In this document: positions 56,618 through 64,000 of the stretch, piece by piece
Layout: each line of letters starts with the position of its first letter
Numbering within the stretch: position 1 is the stretch's first letter
NCBI RefSeq assembly: GCF_000342005.1
Contig: NZ_AOHO01000020.1
Coordinates: forward strand, 1 to 64,000
Reading direction: 5' to 3'
DNA from: Amycolatopsis decaplanina DSM 44594
GTDB lineage: Bacteria > Actinomycetota > Actinomycetes > Mycobacteriales > Pseudonocardiaceae
Length of the DNA stretch: 64,000 bases
Program-made: the position numbers and the translations under genes
Notes under the pieces: model-generated
Database searches by the model: none
The model's input: the letters and a program-made list of their open reading frames with translations, nothing else
What the model was told of the DNA's origin: nothing

Positions 56618-58300
56618 CTAGTCCTCCGAGCGCGGTCGCGGCGAAGGCTTGAATCCCGGCGAGTTCTTGGCGACGGGAACCACCGCGAGCCGGCGCCGTC
56701 CCGGCATGGCGGCCACGAGGACCACGCCGATCAACAGCATCGCGGTACCCGACCAGAACATCGGCACCGTGTCGTAGGCGGCGTTGGTGTAGGCCAGGTT
56801 CTTGACCGGCCCCTTCGGCGCCGCACCACCGTTGTTGCCCGCGGGTGGGGGAGTCGTCGTGCCGCACTCGACACCGCCGGCCGGCGCGTACGCGCGCGCG
56901 ATCTGCTCACCGAGCGAGACCTGGGCCAGCGATGAAGGGAGCTTCTTCGCCGCGTCCGGCGGCAGCGCCTTCTGCAGCGCCGTCGTCGGCAGGATCTGCA
57001 GGTCCAGCAGCCGCGCCGAGGCGCCCATCTGGAAGCCCTTGAACGGCGAGGTCATGTCGCTCGACTTCTGGTTCAGCCCGGCGATCGACAGCTTCAGCAC
57101 CCCGAGGTCGAGCGTGAGCCCGTTCCCGGCCTCACCGCCCGGCAGCTGCTTGGTGGCGCCGTCCAGCATCTCGACCAGCCCGCCGACGACCGGCACGTTC
57201 TTCAGCTGCTCGAAGCCGGGGACCTGCTTGAGCGACGGCAGCGGGATCCCGATCGGGATGTCCTTGGCCGGGTTGTTCGCGTCGAGGGTGAACAGCACCT
57301 TGTCGCCGCGGACGATCTGCAGCACCGGCGCGCTGTACTCGACCTTCGACGTCTTCTTGTCACCGGTCGAGGTGACCCGCAGCGTCGGCTGGCTGGCGAC
57401 CTTGATCGTCAGGCCGAGCGGCGTGCCCTTCAGCAGTTCGATGTTGGCCGCCTGCAGGGTCGACGTCGATTCGACGGCCTTGTTCTTCGAGCCGGGGATG
57501 TCGACCAGCCGCACGACCGAACGCGACGACAGCGTGTTCGGGAGGCTCAGCACGGCGCCCTTGCCGTCGGCGCTGGTGCTGGTGCCCGAAAGCAGACCGC
57601 CCAGGTTCGCCAGCGGGCCGGGAAGCGCCTTGAGACCGGCCGTGAGCTGTTCGTTCGCCTGGGTCAGCTGCTCGGCGCCCGGGATGTTCGGGATGGTCGG
57701 CAGCAGCGCGAGGTTCGCGATCGACGTGCTCGAGTCGGCGATCGTGCCGACGCACGGCCCGAGCGTCGGGCTCCAGCGCGCGTGCGCCTCACCGTTGAGC
57801 AGGCCGAGGTTGAACAGCGGGTTCTTCGGCGCGTTGAGGCCGCCGCTGATCGGCTTCGGGTTGTCCGGCAGCGCCGTCTGCACGAGGCTGCCCGGCGTCT
57901 GCGGCGCGTTGCCCGCGGCGGACAGGCCGAACGGCGAAGACTGCGCGATCGACTTCTCGTAGTTCAGGTAGGCCTCGGAGTTGGCCTGCGCGCTGGAGAG
58001 CCCCATCCCTGCCTCGAGCGCGGACTGCTTCGGCAGCATCTCACCCGCTCCGGGCAGGATGGCGCTGGTCGGCACCGCGTTCGGCAGCAGCCGCAGTACG
58101 CCGAGCGCCGCCCCCGCGTCACCGACCGCCTTGCCCAGCGGCTGCGGCCCGATCGGCGCCGACATCGGCGGCTGTCCCGGGTTCGCCGGATCGGGGATCG
58201 GCGTGGTCGGGATCGTCTGGGCGGTCGCCGGAGCCGCGGTCAGCAGAAGCAGGGCCGCGGCGGCCGGAAGCGCCAGCACACGGGGCAGTCGTTGCCGCAT
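56618..58300 (-). CDS. Large secreted, membrane-anchored surface protein of unknown function
   Basis: 560 aa. Sec signal peptide (RVLALPAAAALLLLTAAPAT), an Ala/Pro/Leu-rich extracellular part of about 470 residues, a Pro/Gly-rich linker (TTTPPPAGNNGGAAPKGP), one membrane helix near the C-terminus (MFWSGTAMLLIGVVLVAAMP) and a basic tail. No LPxTG motif, so anchoring is by the helix. A central part (VVRLVDIPGSKNKAVESTST; KTSKVEYSAPVLQIVRGD) looks like beta strands. Family not recognised. No Shine-Dalgarno-rich alternative start; ATG 58300 gives the signal peptide. Confidence 0.75.
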   Translation of the reverse strand: MRQRLPRVLALPAAAALLLLTAAPATAQTIPTTPIPDPANPGQPPMSAPIGPQPLGKAVGDAGAALGVLRLLPNAVPTSAILPGAGEMLPKQSALEAGMGLSSAQANSEAYLNYEKSIAQSSPFGLSAAGNAPQTPGSLVQTALPDNPKPISGGLNAPKNPLFNLGLLNGEAHARWSPTLGPCVGTIADSSTSIANLALLPTIPNIPGAEQLTQANEQLTAGLKALPGPLANLGGLLSGTSTSADGKGAVLSLPNTLSSRSVVRLVDIPGSKNKAVESTSTLQAANIELLKGTPLGLTIKVASQPTLRVTSTGDKKTSKVEYSAPVLQIVRGDKVLFTLDANNPAKDIPIGIPLPSLKQVPGFEQLKNVPVVGGLVEMLDGATKQLPGGEAGNGLTLDLGVLKLSIAGLNQKSSDMTSPFKGFQMGASARLLDLQILPTTALQKALPPDAAKKLPSSLAQVSLGEQIARAYAPAGGVECGTTTPPPAGNNGGAAPKGPVKNLAYTNAAYDTVPMFWSGTAMLLIGVVLVAAMPGRRRLAVVPVAKNSPGFKPSPRPRSED

Positions 58301-58440
58301 GAACAGGTCCTCCAGTGGGGATGGGCCGATCTTGGGGGACTGAGACCGGCGTCATAGGACCCTAACGACGGTGGCCCCGGAAGGTGACGTTCAACCCTCC
58401 GCTACACTGGTCCCCGTCATCGGGTGCGAGCCCGATGTAC

Positions 58441-58514
58441 GCCGCCTTAGCTCAGTCGGCCAGAGCGATTCACTCGTAATGAATAGGTCAGGGGTTCGAT
58501 TCCCCTAGGCGGCT
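58441..58514 (+). tRNA. tRNA-Thr (CGT)
   Basis: 74-nt cloverleaf. Acceptor gccgcct/aggcggc with discriminator T, D-arm agctcagtcggccagagc, anticodon loop ctcgtaa with anticodon CGT, and T-arm ggggttcgattcccc. CCA is not encoded. TACACT at 58403-58408 is a likely -10. Confidence 0.95.
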
Positions 58515-58521
58515 CCGCAGG

Positions 58522-58558
58522 TCAGGGCCCCATTCGGACACTCCGGATGGGGCCCTGA
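58522..58558 (+). terminator. Terminator after tRNA-Thr
   Basis: 16-bp stem with one mismatch (tcagggccccattcgg / ccggatggggccctga), 5-base loop, eight bases after the tRNA. Confidence 0.75.
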
Positions 58559-58596
58559 ACCGTTTACGGGCCAGCTCGCGTATCCGACCCGGAAAT

Positions 58597-59235
58597 TCAC
58601 CCGTTGGTGTCACCCTTGAGGAACATCCGCGACAGTGAGGTGCCCACTCCCGTGAGGTGGTCGACGAGCGCGTCCGCGTCGGCGTCGAGCAGGCCGGAGC
58701 GCCACGCGAGCATGATCTCCACGAAGCCGCCGATGCCCAGCAGGACGTTGACCCGGAACTCCAGCCCGTCCACGTCCGGCTTCAGATGCGGCCGCGCGAG
58801 GTCGATCAGCAGGCCGGTGGTGTCCTGGACGGTCTGCCGCCGCAGTTGCTCCAGCACCGCGCTGCCCGCGTGGTCGCCGAACAGGATCTGCGCCCGGGCC
58901 GGCTCTTCCTGCACGTGATGCACGACGACGTCGACAGCGGCGCGAAGCTGGTCCAGGGCGGGCTGTTCGATCCGGGCGGCGACAGCGTCGAGGACCATCC
59001 GCAGGGTCTCGTCGCGGACCTGTTCCCAGGCGGTGGCGAGCAACGCGTCGCGGTTGGCGAAGCTCTCGTAGAAGTACCGGTCGGTCAGGTTCGCCCTCGC
59101 GCAGACGCCGCGCATGGTGACCGCCGCCCAGCCCTGTTCCTGCCAGATGTCGAGTGCGGCGCCGAGGAGGGCGAGCCGTCGTTCGGCGCGGCGCTCGTCG
59201 GCGGTCTTGCCGCTGTAGCGGCGGGACGCGGTCAC
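58597..59235 (-). CDS. TetR-family transcriptional regulator
   Basis: 212 aa. HTH domain at about 18-70 (LALLGAALDIWQEQGWAAVT; ANLTDRYFYESFANRDALLA), then a ligand-binding helical domain (about 80-205). GTG 59235 has GGAGG almost touching it. Divergent from the esterase-monooxygenase operon, with a CAGA-TTCAT-TCTG repeat in the shared 44-bp gap; it probably represses that operon. Confidence 0.88.
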   Translation of the reverse strand: MTASRRYSGKTADERRAERRLALLGAALDIWQEQGWAAVTMRGVCARANLTDRYFYESFANRDALLATAWEQVRDETLRMVLDAVAARIEQPALDQLRAAVDVVVHHVQEEPARAQILFGDHAGSAVLEQLRRQTVQDTTGLLIDLARPHLKPDVDGLEFRVNVLLGIGGFVEIMLAWRSGLLDADADALVDHLTGVGTSLSRMFLKGDTNG

Positions 59236-59244
59236 CCCTCCATC

Positions 59245-59282
59245 TTGACAGCAGGTGCCCGCAGATTCATTCTGAGGGCATG
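59245..59282 (+). promoter_or_regulatory. Promoter of the oxidative operon, probably leaderless, with TetR operator
   Basis: TTGACA (59245-59250), 17-base spacer, CATTCT (59268-59273). A start seven bases later falls on the ATG at 59280, so the first gene is probably translated from a leaderless mRNA. CAGA-TTCAT-TCTG (59262-59274) overlaps the -10 and is the best operator candidate for the divergent TetR protein. Confidence 0.6.
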
Positions 59283-60206
59283 CGACCGCAGAATGGCCTG
59301 CGACCCGGTTTGGCCGCCGCGCTGACGTCCGCCTTCGTGCGGCCGATCGCCAACGCGATCCCGGCCAGCCGGGCAGGTATCGCCTTTTCCCGCGCTTTCA
59401 TCGCGAGCAGTTTGTGGCTGGCTTCACCGCCGCTGAAGGGGAGTCGCATCGAGCCGGGCATCCGTGGCGAGTGGGTCCGAGGGCCCGAGGTGACCGAGGG
59501 CAACGCCGTGGTCCTCTACATCCACGGCAGCGGTTACGCGCTTTGCTCGGCGCGCACCCATCGCGGGCTGACCACACGGATCTCCGACGGCACCGGCCTG
59601 CCGGTCTTCGCTTGCGAGTACCGGCTCGCACCCCGGCATCGCTTCCCGAACGCCGCCGAGGACGTCCGCGCGGCCTACGACCGGCTCCTCGACCAGGGAT
59701 ATCGGCGGATCCTCGTCGCGGGTGACTCCGCGGGCGGGCATCTCGCGGTGGACCTCGCCGCGCAGCTGATCCGGGAGCGCCGCGAACCTCCTGCGGCACT
59801 GGCGCTTTTCTCACCGTTGTTCGACGTGACGTTTTCGTTGGCCGCCCAAAGAGAACGCATGAGCCCGGACCCGATGATCTCCGCCGCCGCGGCCGCGCGG
59901 CTGGTCGGTCTGTACACAGTGGACGCCGACCTCGCGTCGGCGCGATTGCGGTTCACCTTCGACGACATCAAGGGTTTCCCGCCGACGATCATCCAGGCGG
60001 GCGGCCTCGAAATGCTCGCCGCGGACGCCATCGAACTGGCCAGGGCCCTGCGCCGCGCGGGTGCGGACTGCGAACTCGAAGTGGTCCCCGGCCAGATGCA
60101 CGTCTTCCAGGCATTGACCCGTTTCATTCCCGAAGCGGAACCGGCGATGGAGCGGGCTTGCCGGTTCCTCACCGGGAATCTTCCGGCGATCGTGAGGGCG
60201 GCATAG
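59280..60206 (+). CDS. Alpha/beta hydrolase of the hormone-sensitive-lipase group
   Basis: 308 aa. VVLYIHGSGYALCSARTHRG replaces the usual HGGG with HGSGY. VAGDSAGGHLAVDLAA is the nucleophile elbow with Ser; DPMISAAAA and VPGQMHVFQAL give the acid and His regions. HSL-type esterases hydrolyse short esters; with a Baeyer-Villiger monooxygenase in the same operon it could cleave the ester that enzyme makes. LipR in the mycobacterial mymA operon holds a similar place. Leaderless start likely. Its stop overlaps the SDR start by one base. Confidence 0.85.
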   Translation: MRPQNGLRPGLAAALTSAFVRPIANAIPASRAGIAFSRAFIASSLWLASPPLKGSRIEPGIRGEWVRGPEVTEGNAVVLYIHGSGYALCSARTHRGLTTRISDGTGLPVFACEYRLAPRHRFPNAAEDVRAAYDRLLDQGYRRILVAGDSAGGHLAVDLAAQLIRERREPPAALALFSPLFDVTFSLAAQRERMSPDPMISAAAAARLVGLYTVDADLASARLRFTFDDIKGFPPTIIQAGGLEMLAADAIELARALRRAGADCELEVVPGQMHVFQALTRFIPEAEPAMERACRFLTGNLPAIVRAA

Positions 60207-61030
60207 TGACGAAGCGGACCCATGGAGCGCACGCCATCGTCACGGGCGCGGGCAGCGGGATCGGGAGGGCGATCGCGGCCGAGCTCGTCCGGCGCGGCAG
60301 CCGGGTCGTCTGCGCCGACATCGACCTCGAAGCCGCCGAGGAAACCGTGGCAATCCTCAAGAACAAAGGCGAAGCGGTCGCCATCGCCTGCGACGTGTCC
60401 AGTGTGGACGAAGTCGCCGACCTCGGGAACCAGGCGCGGTCCTGGTTCGGCCGGGAGCCGGACCTCGTGGTCAACAACGCCGGGATCGGCGCCGGCGGCA
60501 AACCCGTCGGGGAGAGCCCGTTGTCCGATTGGCGGCAAACCCTCGGTGTGAACCTCTGGGGCGTGATCCACGGCTGCCACACCTTCGTCCCCGCCATGCG
60601 CGAGGCGAAGGCGGGCGGTGTCATCAACGTCGCGTCGGCCGCCGGCTTCACCGCCGCGCCGAAGATGGCCGCGTACAACGTGAGCAAGGCCGGCGTCGTC
60701 AGCCTTTCCGAAACACTGGCCGCCGAACTGTCCGGCACCGGTGTCGCGGTCACCGTGCTGTGCCCGACCTTCGTGCGCACGAACATCTTCGGCGGCGAAC
60801 TCATCGACGCCGAGGCGCGCGGGCTCGCCCAGCGGGTCTCCGATCTCGTCGGGTTCTCGCCGGAGCGCGTCGCCAAGATGACGCTCGACGCCCACGATCG
60901 CGGACGCCTTTACGTGGTGCCGCAGCCCGACGCCCGGCTTCTGTGGCACGCCAAGCGTTTCGTGCCTGTCCCGTACACGCGGATCGCCGGTCTGCTCGGC
61001 CGGTTCCTGCCCGCCGAAAAGGAGAAGTGA
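60206..61030 (+). CDS. Short-chain dehydrogenase/reductase
   Basis: 274 aa. TGAGSGIGRAIAAELVRRG binds the cofactor (acidic residues in CADIDLEAAEE suggest NAD). VVNNAGIGAGG, then NVASAAGFTAAPKMAAYNVS with YxxxK form the active site. A basic tail (RFVPVPYTRIAGLLGRFLPA) is like that of the mycobacterial SadH group. It probably interconverts an alcohol and a ketone upstream of the monooxygenase. GTG 60206 has GAGGG upstream and shares one base with the preceding TAG. Confidence 0.87.
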   Translation: MTKRTHGAHAIVTGAGSGIGRAIAAELVRRGSRVVCADIDLEAAEETVAILKNKGEAVAIACDVSSVDEVADLGNQARSWFGREPDLVVNNAGIGAGGKPVGESPLSDWRQTLGVNLWGVIHGCHTFVPAMREAKAGGVINVASAAGFTAAPKMAAYNVSKAGVVSLSETLAAELSGTGVAVTVLCPTFVRTNIFGGELIDAEARGLAQRVSDLVGFSPERVAKMTLDAHDRGRLYVVPQPDARLLWHAKRFVPVPYTRIAGLLGRFLPAEKEK

Positions 61031-61959
61031 TGGCCTACGACTTCGCCGCGATGCTCCAGACCATCAAGGACAAGCAGTGGTCGCTGGCCGACATCGACTG
61101 GGACGCGCCCGGCGCCGAGACGATGACCGACGAACTCCGCGCCAAGATGCGGCCGTTCATGGCCGACCTCGTGTGGATCGAGCACGTCGGCGCCCGCGGG
61201 TTCGCCTCACTGGCCAAGAAGGCGCCGACACCGGTGATCCAGGAGATCTACCGCTACTTCCACGCCGAGGAACAGAAGCACGCCAACGCGGAACTGGCGC
61301 TGATGAAGCGATGGGGCATGCTCGACGAGCACGGTTCGATGCCCGAGCCGAACATCAACGTCAAGCTCGCCATCAAGGTCCTCGACGACTACGGCGACAC
61401 CCTGCCGCTGACGGCGCTGGCCACGCTCATCCCGCTGCTGGAATGCGCGCTGGACGGCGCGCTGGTGAAGTTCCTGCTGGAGGAGGTCTCCGATCCGGTG
61501 TGTCACCAGGTGTTCCGGCACATCAACTCCGACGAGGCCCGGCACATCACGGCCGATTTCGAGGTACTGGAACTGATCGGCGCCGGTTCCACGACCAAGC
61601 TGCTCACCGAGTCCATCGGCTCGCTCAAACCCCAGATCGTCCTGGGCCTGATCGTGGTGTTCGTCCCGCTGATCAACAAGATGCGGGACAACATCGTCGC
61701 GATGGGCCTGCCGGAGAAGAAGCTGTACAACGCCGTGAAACGGTTCTCCACCATCGGCGGTCGCGGCGAGTTCACCAAACGCATCCCGGCGTATCACGTG
61801 CTCAAGGCGCAGGCGGCGATGATCGTCGACCGCTCGCACGTCTACCACCGGCTGCTCGCCGACCCGATGGTGAAGGTGACCCGCCTGATCCCCGCGCGGC
61901 TGCTGGGGAAGCCGCAGTCGTGGACCGAGGAGATCACCCACGAACCGGTCGCGTCATGA
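61030..61959 (+). CDS. Ferritin-like diiron protein (AurF-like)
   Basis: 309 aa, all-helical. The carboxylate/histidine ligands of a diiron centre can be placed at Glu51 (VWIEHVGARG), Glu81 and His84 (FHAEEQKH), Glu138 (LLECALDG), and Glu169 and His172 (SDEARH). This is the ExnH-type pattern of AurF-like N-oxygenases and other ferritin-like oxygenases. It may hydroxylate the operon's substrate. Start overlaps the SDR stop (TGATG); its stop overlaps the next start (ATGA). Confidence 0.75.
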   Translation: MAYDFAAMLQTIKDKQWSLADIDWDAPGAETMTDELRAKMRPFMADLVWIEHVGARGFASLAKKAPTPVIQEIYRYFHAEEQKHANAELALMKRWGMLDEHGSMPEPNINVKLAIKVLDDYGDTLPLTALATLIPLLECALDGALVKFLLEEVSDPVCHQVFRHINSDEARHITADFEVLELIGAGSTTKLLTESIGSLKPQIVLGLIVVFVPLINKMRDNIVAMGLPEKKLYNAVKRFSTIGGRGEFTKRIPAYHVLKAQAAMIVDRSHVYHRLLADPMVKVTRLIPARLLGKPQSWTEEITHEPVAS

Positions 61960-62441
61960 AGCTGGGCGAATTCCAGGGCGAGGTGCTGCGCGGCACCGAG
62001 TGGTTCGGGCACGACTTCACCGGGCAGCGGGTCGCCGTCGTCGCGCCCGGCCGCGAGGCGGCGCAGATCGTGCCCGAGGTGGCGGCCACCGCGCGTTCGG
62101 TGAAGGTGTTCCAGGAGGAACCCGATTGGGTGGTGCCGATGCCGGTCCCCGGGCCGACCGCCCTCGGCATCGCCGTCGCCCGGGTTTTCCTGCGCTGGCA
62201 GGTGAAAGACCCGTGGATCCGGAGGCTGCTGACGCCCGACCGCCGCTTCGGCTCGCGCCGGACGGCGCCGGGGCTCGGCTACTACGGGGCGCTGCGGCGG
62301 CCCGGCTGCAAGCTCATCACCTGGCCGGTCTACGCCTTCGCGCCCGATGGAATCCGCACCGCCGAAGGTATCGAGCACCAGGCCGACGTCGTCGTGCTCG
62401 GCGCCGGTTCGCGCTTCGCCAAGGAAGGACTTCCCGCATGA
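61956..62441 (+). CDS. Half-sized, degenerate monooxygenase-like protein
   Basis: 161 aa. It aligns by eye with the NADPH-binding half of the full-length monooxygenase that follows it: TGQRVAVVAPGREAAQIVPE with RGKRVAVVGTGASAVQVIPS, KVFQEEPDWVVPMP with TVFQRTPIWCLPKP, VKDPWIRRLLTP with VKDPEIREKLTP and EHQADVVVLGAGSRF with EHQVDVLVLATGFKV. It lacks the N-terminal FAD domain, and its dinucleotide Gly motif is altered (APGREA for GTGASA). Probably non-catalytic alone; perhaps a partner or regulator of its neighbour, or a decaying copy. Start and stop both overlap neighbours by four bases. Confidence 0.7.
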   Translation: MKLGEFQGEVLRGTEWFGHDFTGQRVAVVAPGREAAQIVPEVAATARSVKVFQEEPDWVVPMPVPGPTALGIAVARVFLRWQVKDPWIRRLLTPDRRFGSRRTAPGLGYYGALRRPGCKLITWPVYAFAPDGIRTAEGIEHQADVVVLGAGSRFAKEGLPA

Positions 62442-63925
62442 CGCCGGACCACGAGATCGCGATCATCGGCGGGGGCTTCTCCGGCATCGGGGCGGCGATC
62501 CTGCTTCAAAGGGCGGGTTTCGAAGACTTCCTGATGCTGGAGGAGGGCGACGGCGTCGGCGGTGCCTGGCACTGGAACACCTACCCCGGCGTCGCCGTCG
62601 ACATCCCGTCGTTCAGCTACCAGTTCTCGTTCGAGCAGATCTCCGGCTGGTCGCGGGTCTACGCGCCGGGCCGTGAGCTGAAGGCCTACGCCGACTACTG
62701 CGTCGACAAGTACGACATCCGCCGCCGCACGCGCCTCGGCAGCAAAGTCGTCTCCGCCACCTTCGACGACGAGACACATTTGTGGAGTCTCGAAACCGCC
62801 GACGGATGGTCGATGACGGCACGATTCGTCGTCGGCGCCACCGGCGTGCTCACCCAGCCGAAACCGCCGGACATCGACGGGATCGACGGCTTCCGCGGCA
62901 CGGTCATGCACACCGCGCGCTGGGACCACGGTGTCGATCTGCGGGGCAAGCGCGTCGCCGTCGTCGGGACCGGGGCCTCCGCCGTGCAGGTGATCCCGTC
63001 CATCGCGCCGGAAGCCGGCCGGCTGACGGTGTTCCAGCGCACGCCGATCTGGTGCCTGCCCAAACCCGACGCCGCCCTGCCCCGGCCCGCGCGGCTCGCG
63101 CTGCGGCGGCTGCCGGGCGCGAAGCTGGTGTCGCGGCTGGCCAGCCAGGCACTCGTCGAGGTGACCTTCCCGCTGGCGGCGCATTTCCACAACCTCCTGC
63201 CGACCGCCGGCGCGGGCGAACGGATCGGACGCGCGCATCTGCGCCGCGCCGTCAAGGATCCCGAGATCCGCGAGAAGCTGACCCCGCGTTATGCCCTGGG
63301 ATGCAAGCGGCCGAGCTTCTCCAACGAGTACCTCCAGACGTTCAACCGGGACAACGTCACACTGGAGACCACGGGCATCGACGCGATCACGGAATCCGGC
63401 GTACGCACCGTCGACGGCACCGAGCATCAGGTCGACGTCCTGGTGCTGGCGACCGGGTTCAAGGTGTTCGAGAAGGGCAACATGCCCGCCTTCACCGTGC
63501 GCGGCACGGGCGGCGCCGACCTGGAGAAGTTCTGGGAGGAGAACCGTTTCCAGGCCTATCAGGGCGTCAGCGTCCCCGGTTTCCCGAACCTGTTCACCAT
63601 TCTCGGGCCCTACGGCTACAACGGTTCCTCGTACTTCAACCTGATCGAGACGCAGACCGCGCACATCGTCCGCTGCCTGCGCAACGCGCGCAAGACCGGC
63701 GCGACCCGGGTGGAGGTCACCAGCGAGGCCAACGACCGGTACTTCCGGAGCATGCTGGACCGCCGCAAGCACCAGGTGTTCTTCCAGGACAGCTGTTCGC
63801 TGGCCAACAGCTACTACTTCGACGCGAACGGGGACGTGCCGTTCCGTGCCTCGCCCACGCTGGAAACGATGGTGACGAGCCGGTTCTTCGACCTCGGCGA
63901 CTACGCCTTCGCGGACGGCCGGTGA
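62438..63925 (+). CDS. Baeyer-Villiger-type flavin monooxygenase (EthA/MymA-like)
   Basis: 495 aa. FAD site IIGGGFSGIGAAILLQRAGF (11-18 core). The Baeyer-Villiger fingerprint F-x-G-x-x-x-H-x-x-x-W is FRGTVMHTARW (152-162), and the NADPH site VVGTGASAVQVIPSIAPEAG (177-182 core). The second ATG motif VLVLATGFKVF is intact. It oxidises ketones to esters, or sulfides or thioamides, using NADPH and O2. With an esterase and SDR in the operon, a route alcohol to ketone to ester to acid plus alcohol is plausible, as proposed for mymA-type operons. Confidence 0.9.
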   Translation: MTPDHEIAIIGGGFSGIGAAILLQRAGFEDFLMLEEGDGVGGAWHWNTYPGVAVDIPSFSYQFSFEQISGWSRVYAPGRELKAYADYCVDKYDIRRRTRLGSKVVSATFDDETHLWSLETADGWSMTARFVVGATGVLTQPKPPDIDGIDGFRGTVMHTARWDHGVDLRGKRVAVVGTGASAVQVIPSIAPEAGRLTVFQRTPIWCLPKPDAALPRPARLALRRLPGAKLVSRLASQALVEVTFPLAAHFHNLLPTAGAGERIGRAHLRRAVKDPEIREKLTPRYALGCKRPSFSNEYLQTFNRDNVTLETTGIDAITESGVRTVDGTEHQVDVLVLATGFKVFEKGNMPAFTVRGTGGADLEKFWEENRFQAYQGVSVPGFPNLFTILGPYGYNGSSYFNLIETQTAHIVRCLRNARKTGATRVEVTSEANDRYFRSMLDRRKHQVFFQDSCSLANSYYFDANGDVPFRASPTLETMVTSRFFDLGDYAFADGR

Positions 63926-63936
63926 ACACTGGCTGA

Positions 63937-64000
63937 AGTCCGCCGCCCCGGGCCGACGCGCTGGCGCAACTGCAGGCCACTCGCCTGCGGGAATACGTCG
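63937..64000 (+). other. Coding-like frame at the window edge, no start visible
   Basis: After the TGA at 63934-63936 one frame reads SPPPRADALAQLQATRLREY with normal codon bias and resembles the N-terminus of AMP-forming ligases, but no ATG, GTG or TTG occurs in it before the edge. It may be the next operon gene with a non-canonical or frame-shifted start, or chance. Confidence 0.25.

Overview
The window is high-GC actinobacterial DNA. GTG and TTG starts, 4-bp ATGA/GTGA gene overlaps, several probable leaderless starts, TTGTCCACA DnaA boxes and a 6C RNA all fit a member of the Pseudonocardiales, most like Amycolatopsis. The backbone follows the order I remember from the Mycobacterium tuberculosis Rv3670-Rv3644c interval: EphE-like hydrolase, holin-like membrane protein, acetyl-CoA synthetase, HAD phosphatase, 6C RNA, septum-site protein, tad pilus genes, MrfA-type helicase, topA and the DNA polymerase III delta' subunit. 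Catabolic and recycling blocks are inserted into it. That synteny is from memory, not from a search.

Layout. 1-5 kb: a MITE-like element sits on the stop codon of a DUF1992 gene; then an epoxide-hydrolase-like protein, a holin-like membrane protein, NhaA and a POT peptide transporter. 5-11 kb: VIT-family metal transporter; DUF2848 gene divergent from an MHS transporter plus cupin, with a GntR-like operator between them; a small AT-hook-like protein with a LexA-type box; acs. 11-20 kb: GNAT; phosphoribosyltransferase coupled to a degenerate Fic-like protein; 3-hydroxybutyrate dehydrogenase / MHS transporter / PucR operon; two secreted esterases that look like poly(3-hydroxybutyrate) depolymerase and oligomer hydrolase. 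Together 13-20 kb reads as a PHB scavenging set. 20-30 kb: ArsR/MFS pair, Ni/Co transporter, then MurNAc recycling on the minus strand (nagZ-namZ-amiE-like, murR-murQ). 30-37 kb: HAD phosphatase, 6C RNA, two DnaA boxes, then ssd-tadABC-flp-tadE-tadE-like. 37-48 kb: prim-pol-like protein, MrfA-type helicase, H+-pyrophosphatase, two lipoproteins, a LexA-boxed unknown gene, trypsin-like protease, topA. 48-58 kb: CadD-type transporter, two EspG-like paralogues behind another LexA-type box, membrane proteins, MFS/thymidylate-kinase fusion with a broken P-loop, delta' subunit, a cluster of DnaA boxes and hairpins, a secreted surface protein, tRNA-Thr(CGT). 58-64 kb: a TetR-controlled oxidative operon of esterase, SDR, diiron protein, half-sized monooxygenase-like protein and full Baeyer-Villiger-type monooxygenase.

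Three patterns cut across the genes. Long, near-perfect hairpins built from a small set of recurring words sit just after stop codons, and one of these words also occurs inside two coding sequences. The 16-bp motif TCGAAC-N4-GTTCTA precedes three unrelated genes in the same orientation, with its last TA starting a -10-like hexamer. Perfect DnaA boxes occur as two pairs, before ssd/tad and after the delta' gene.
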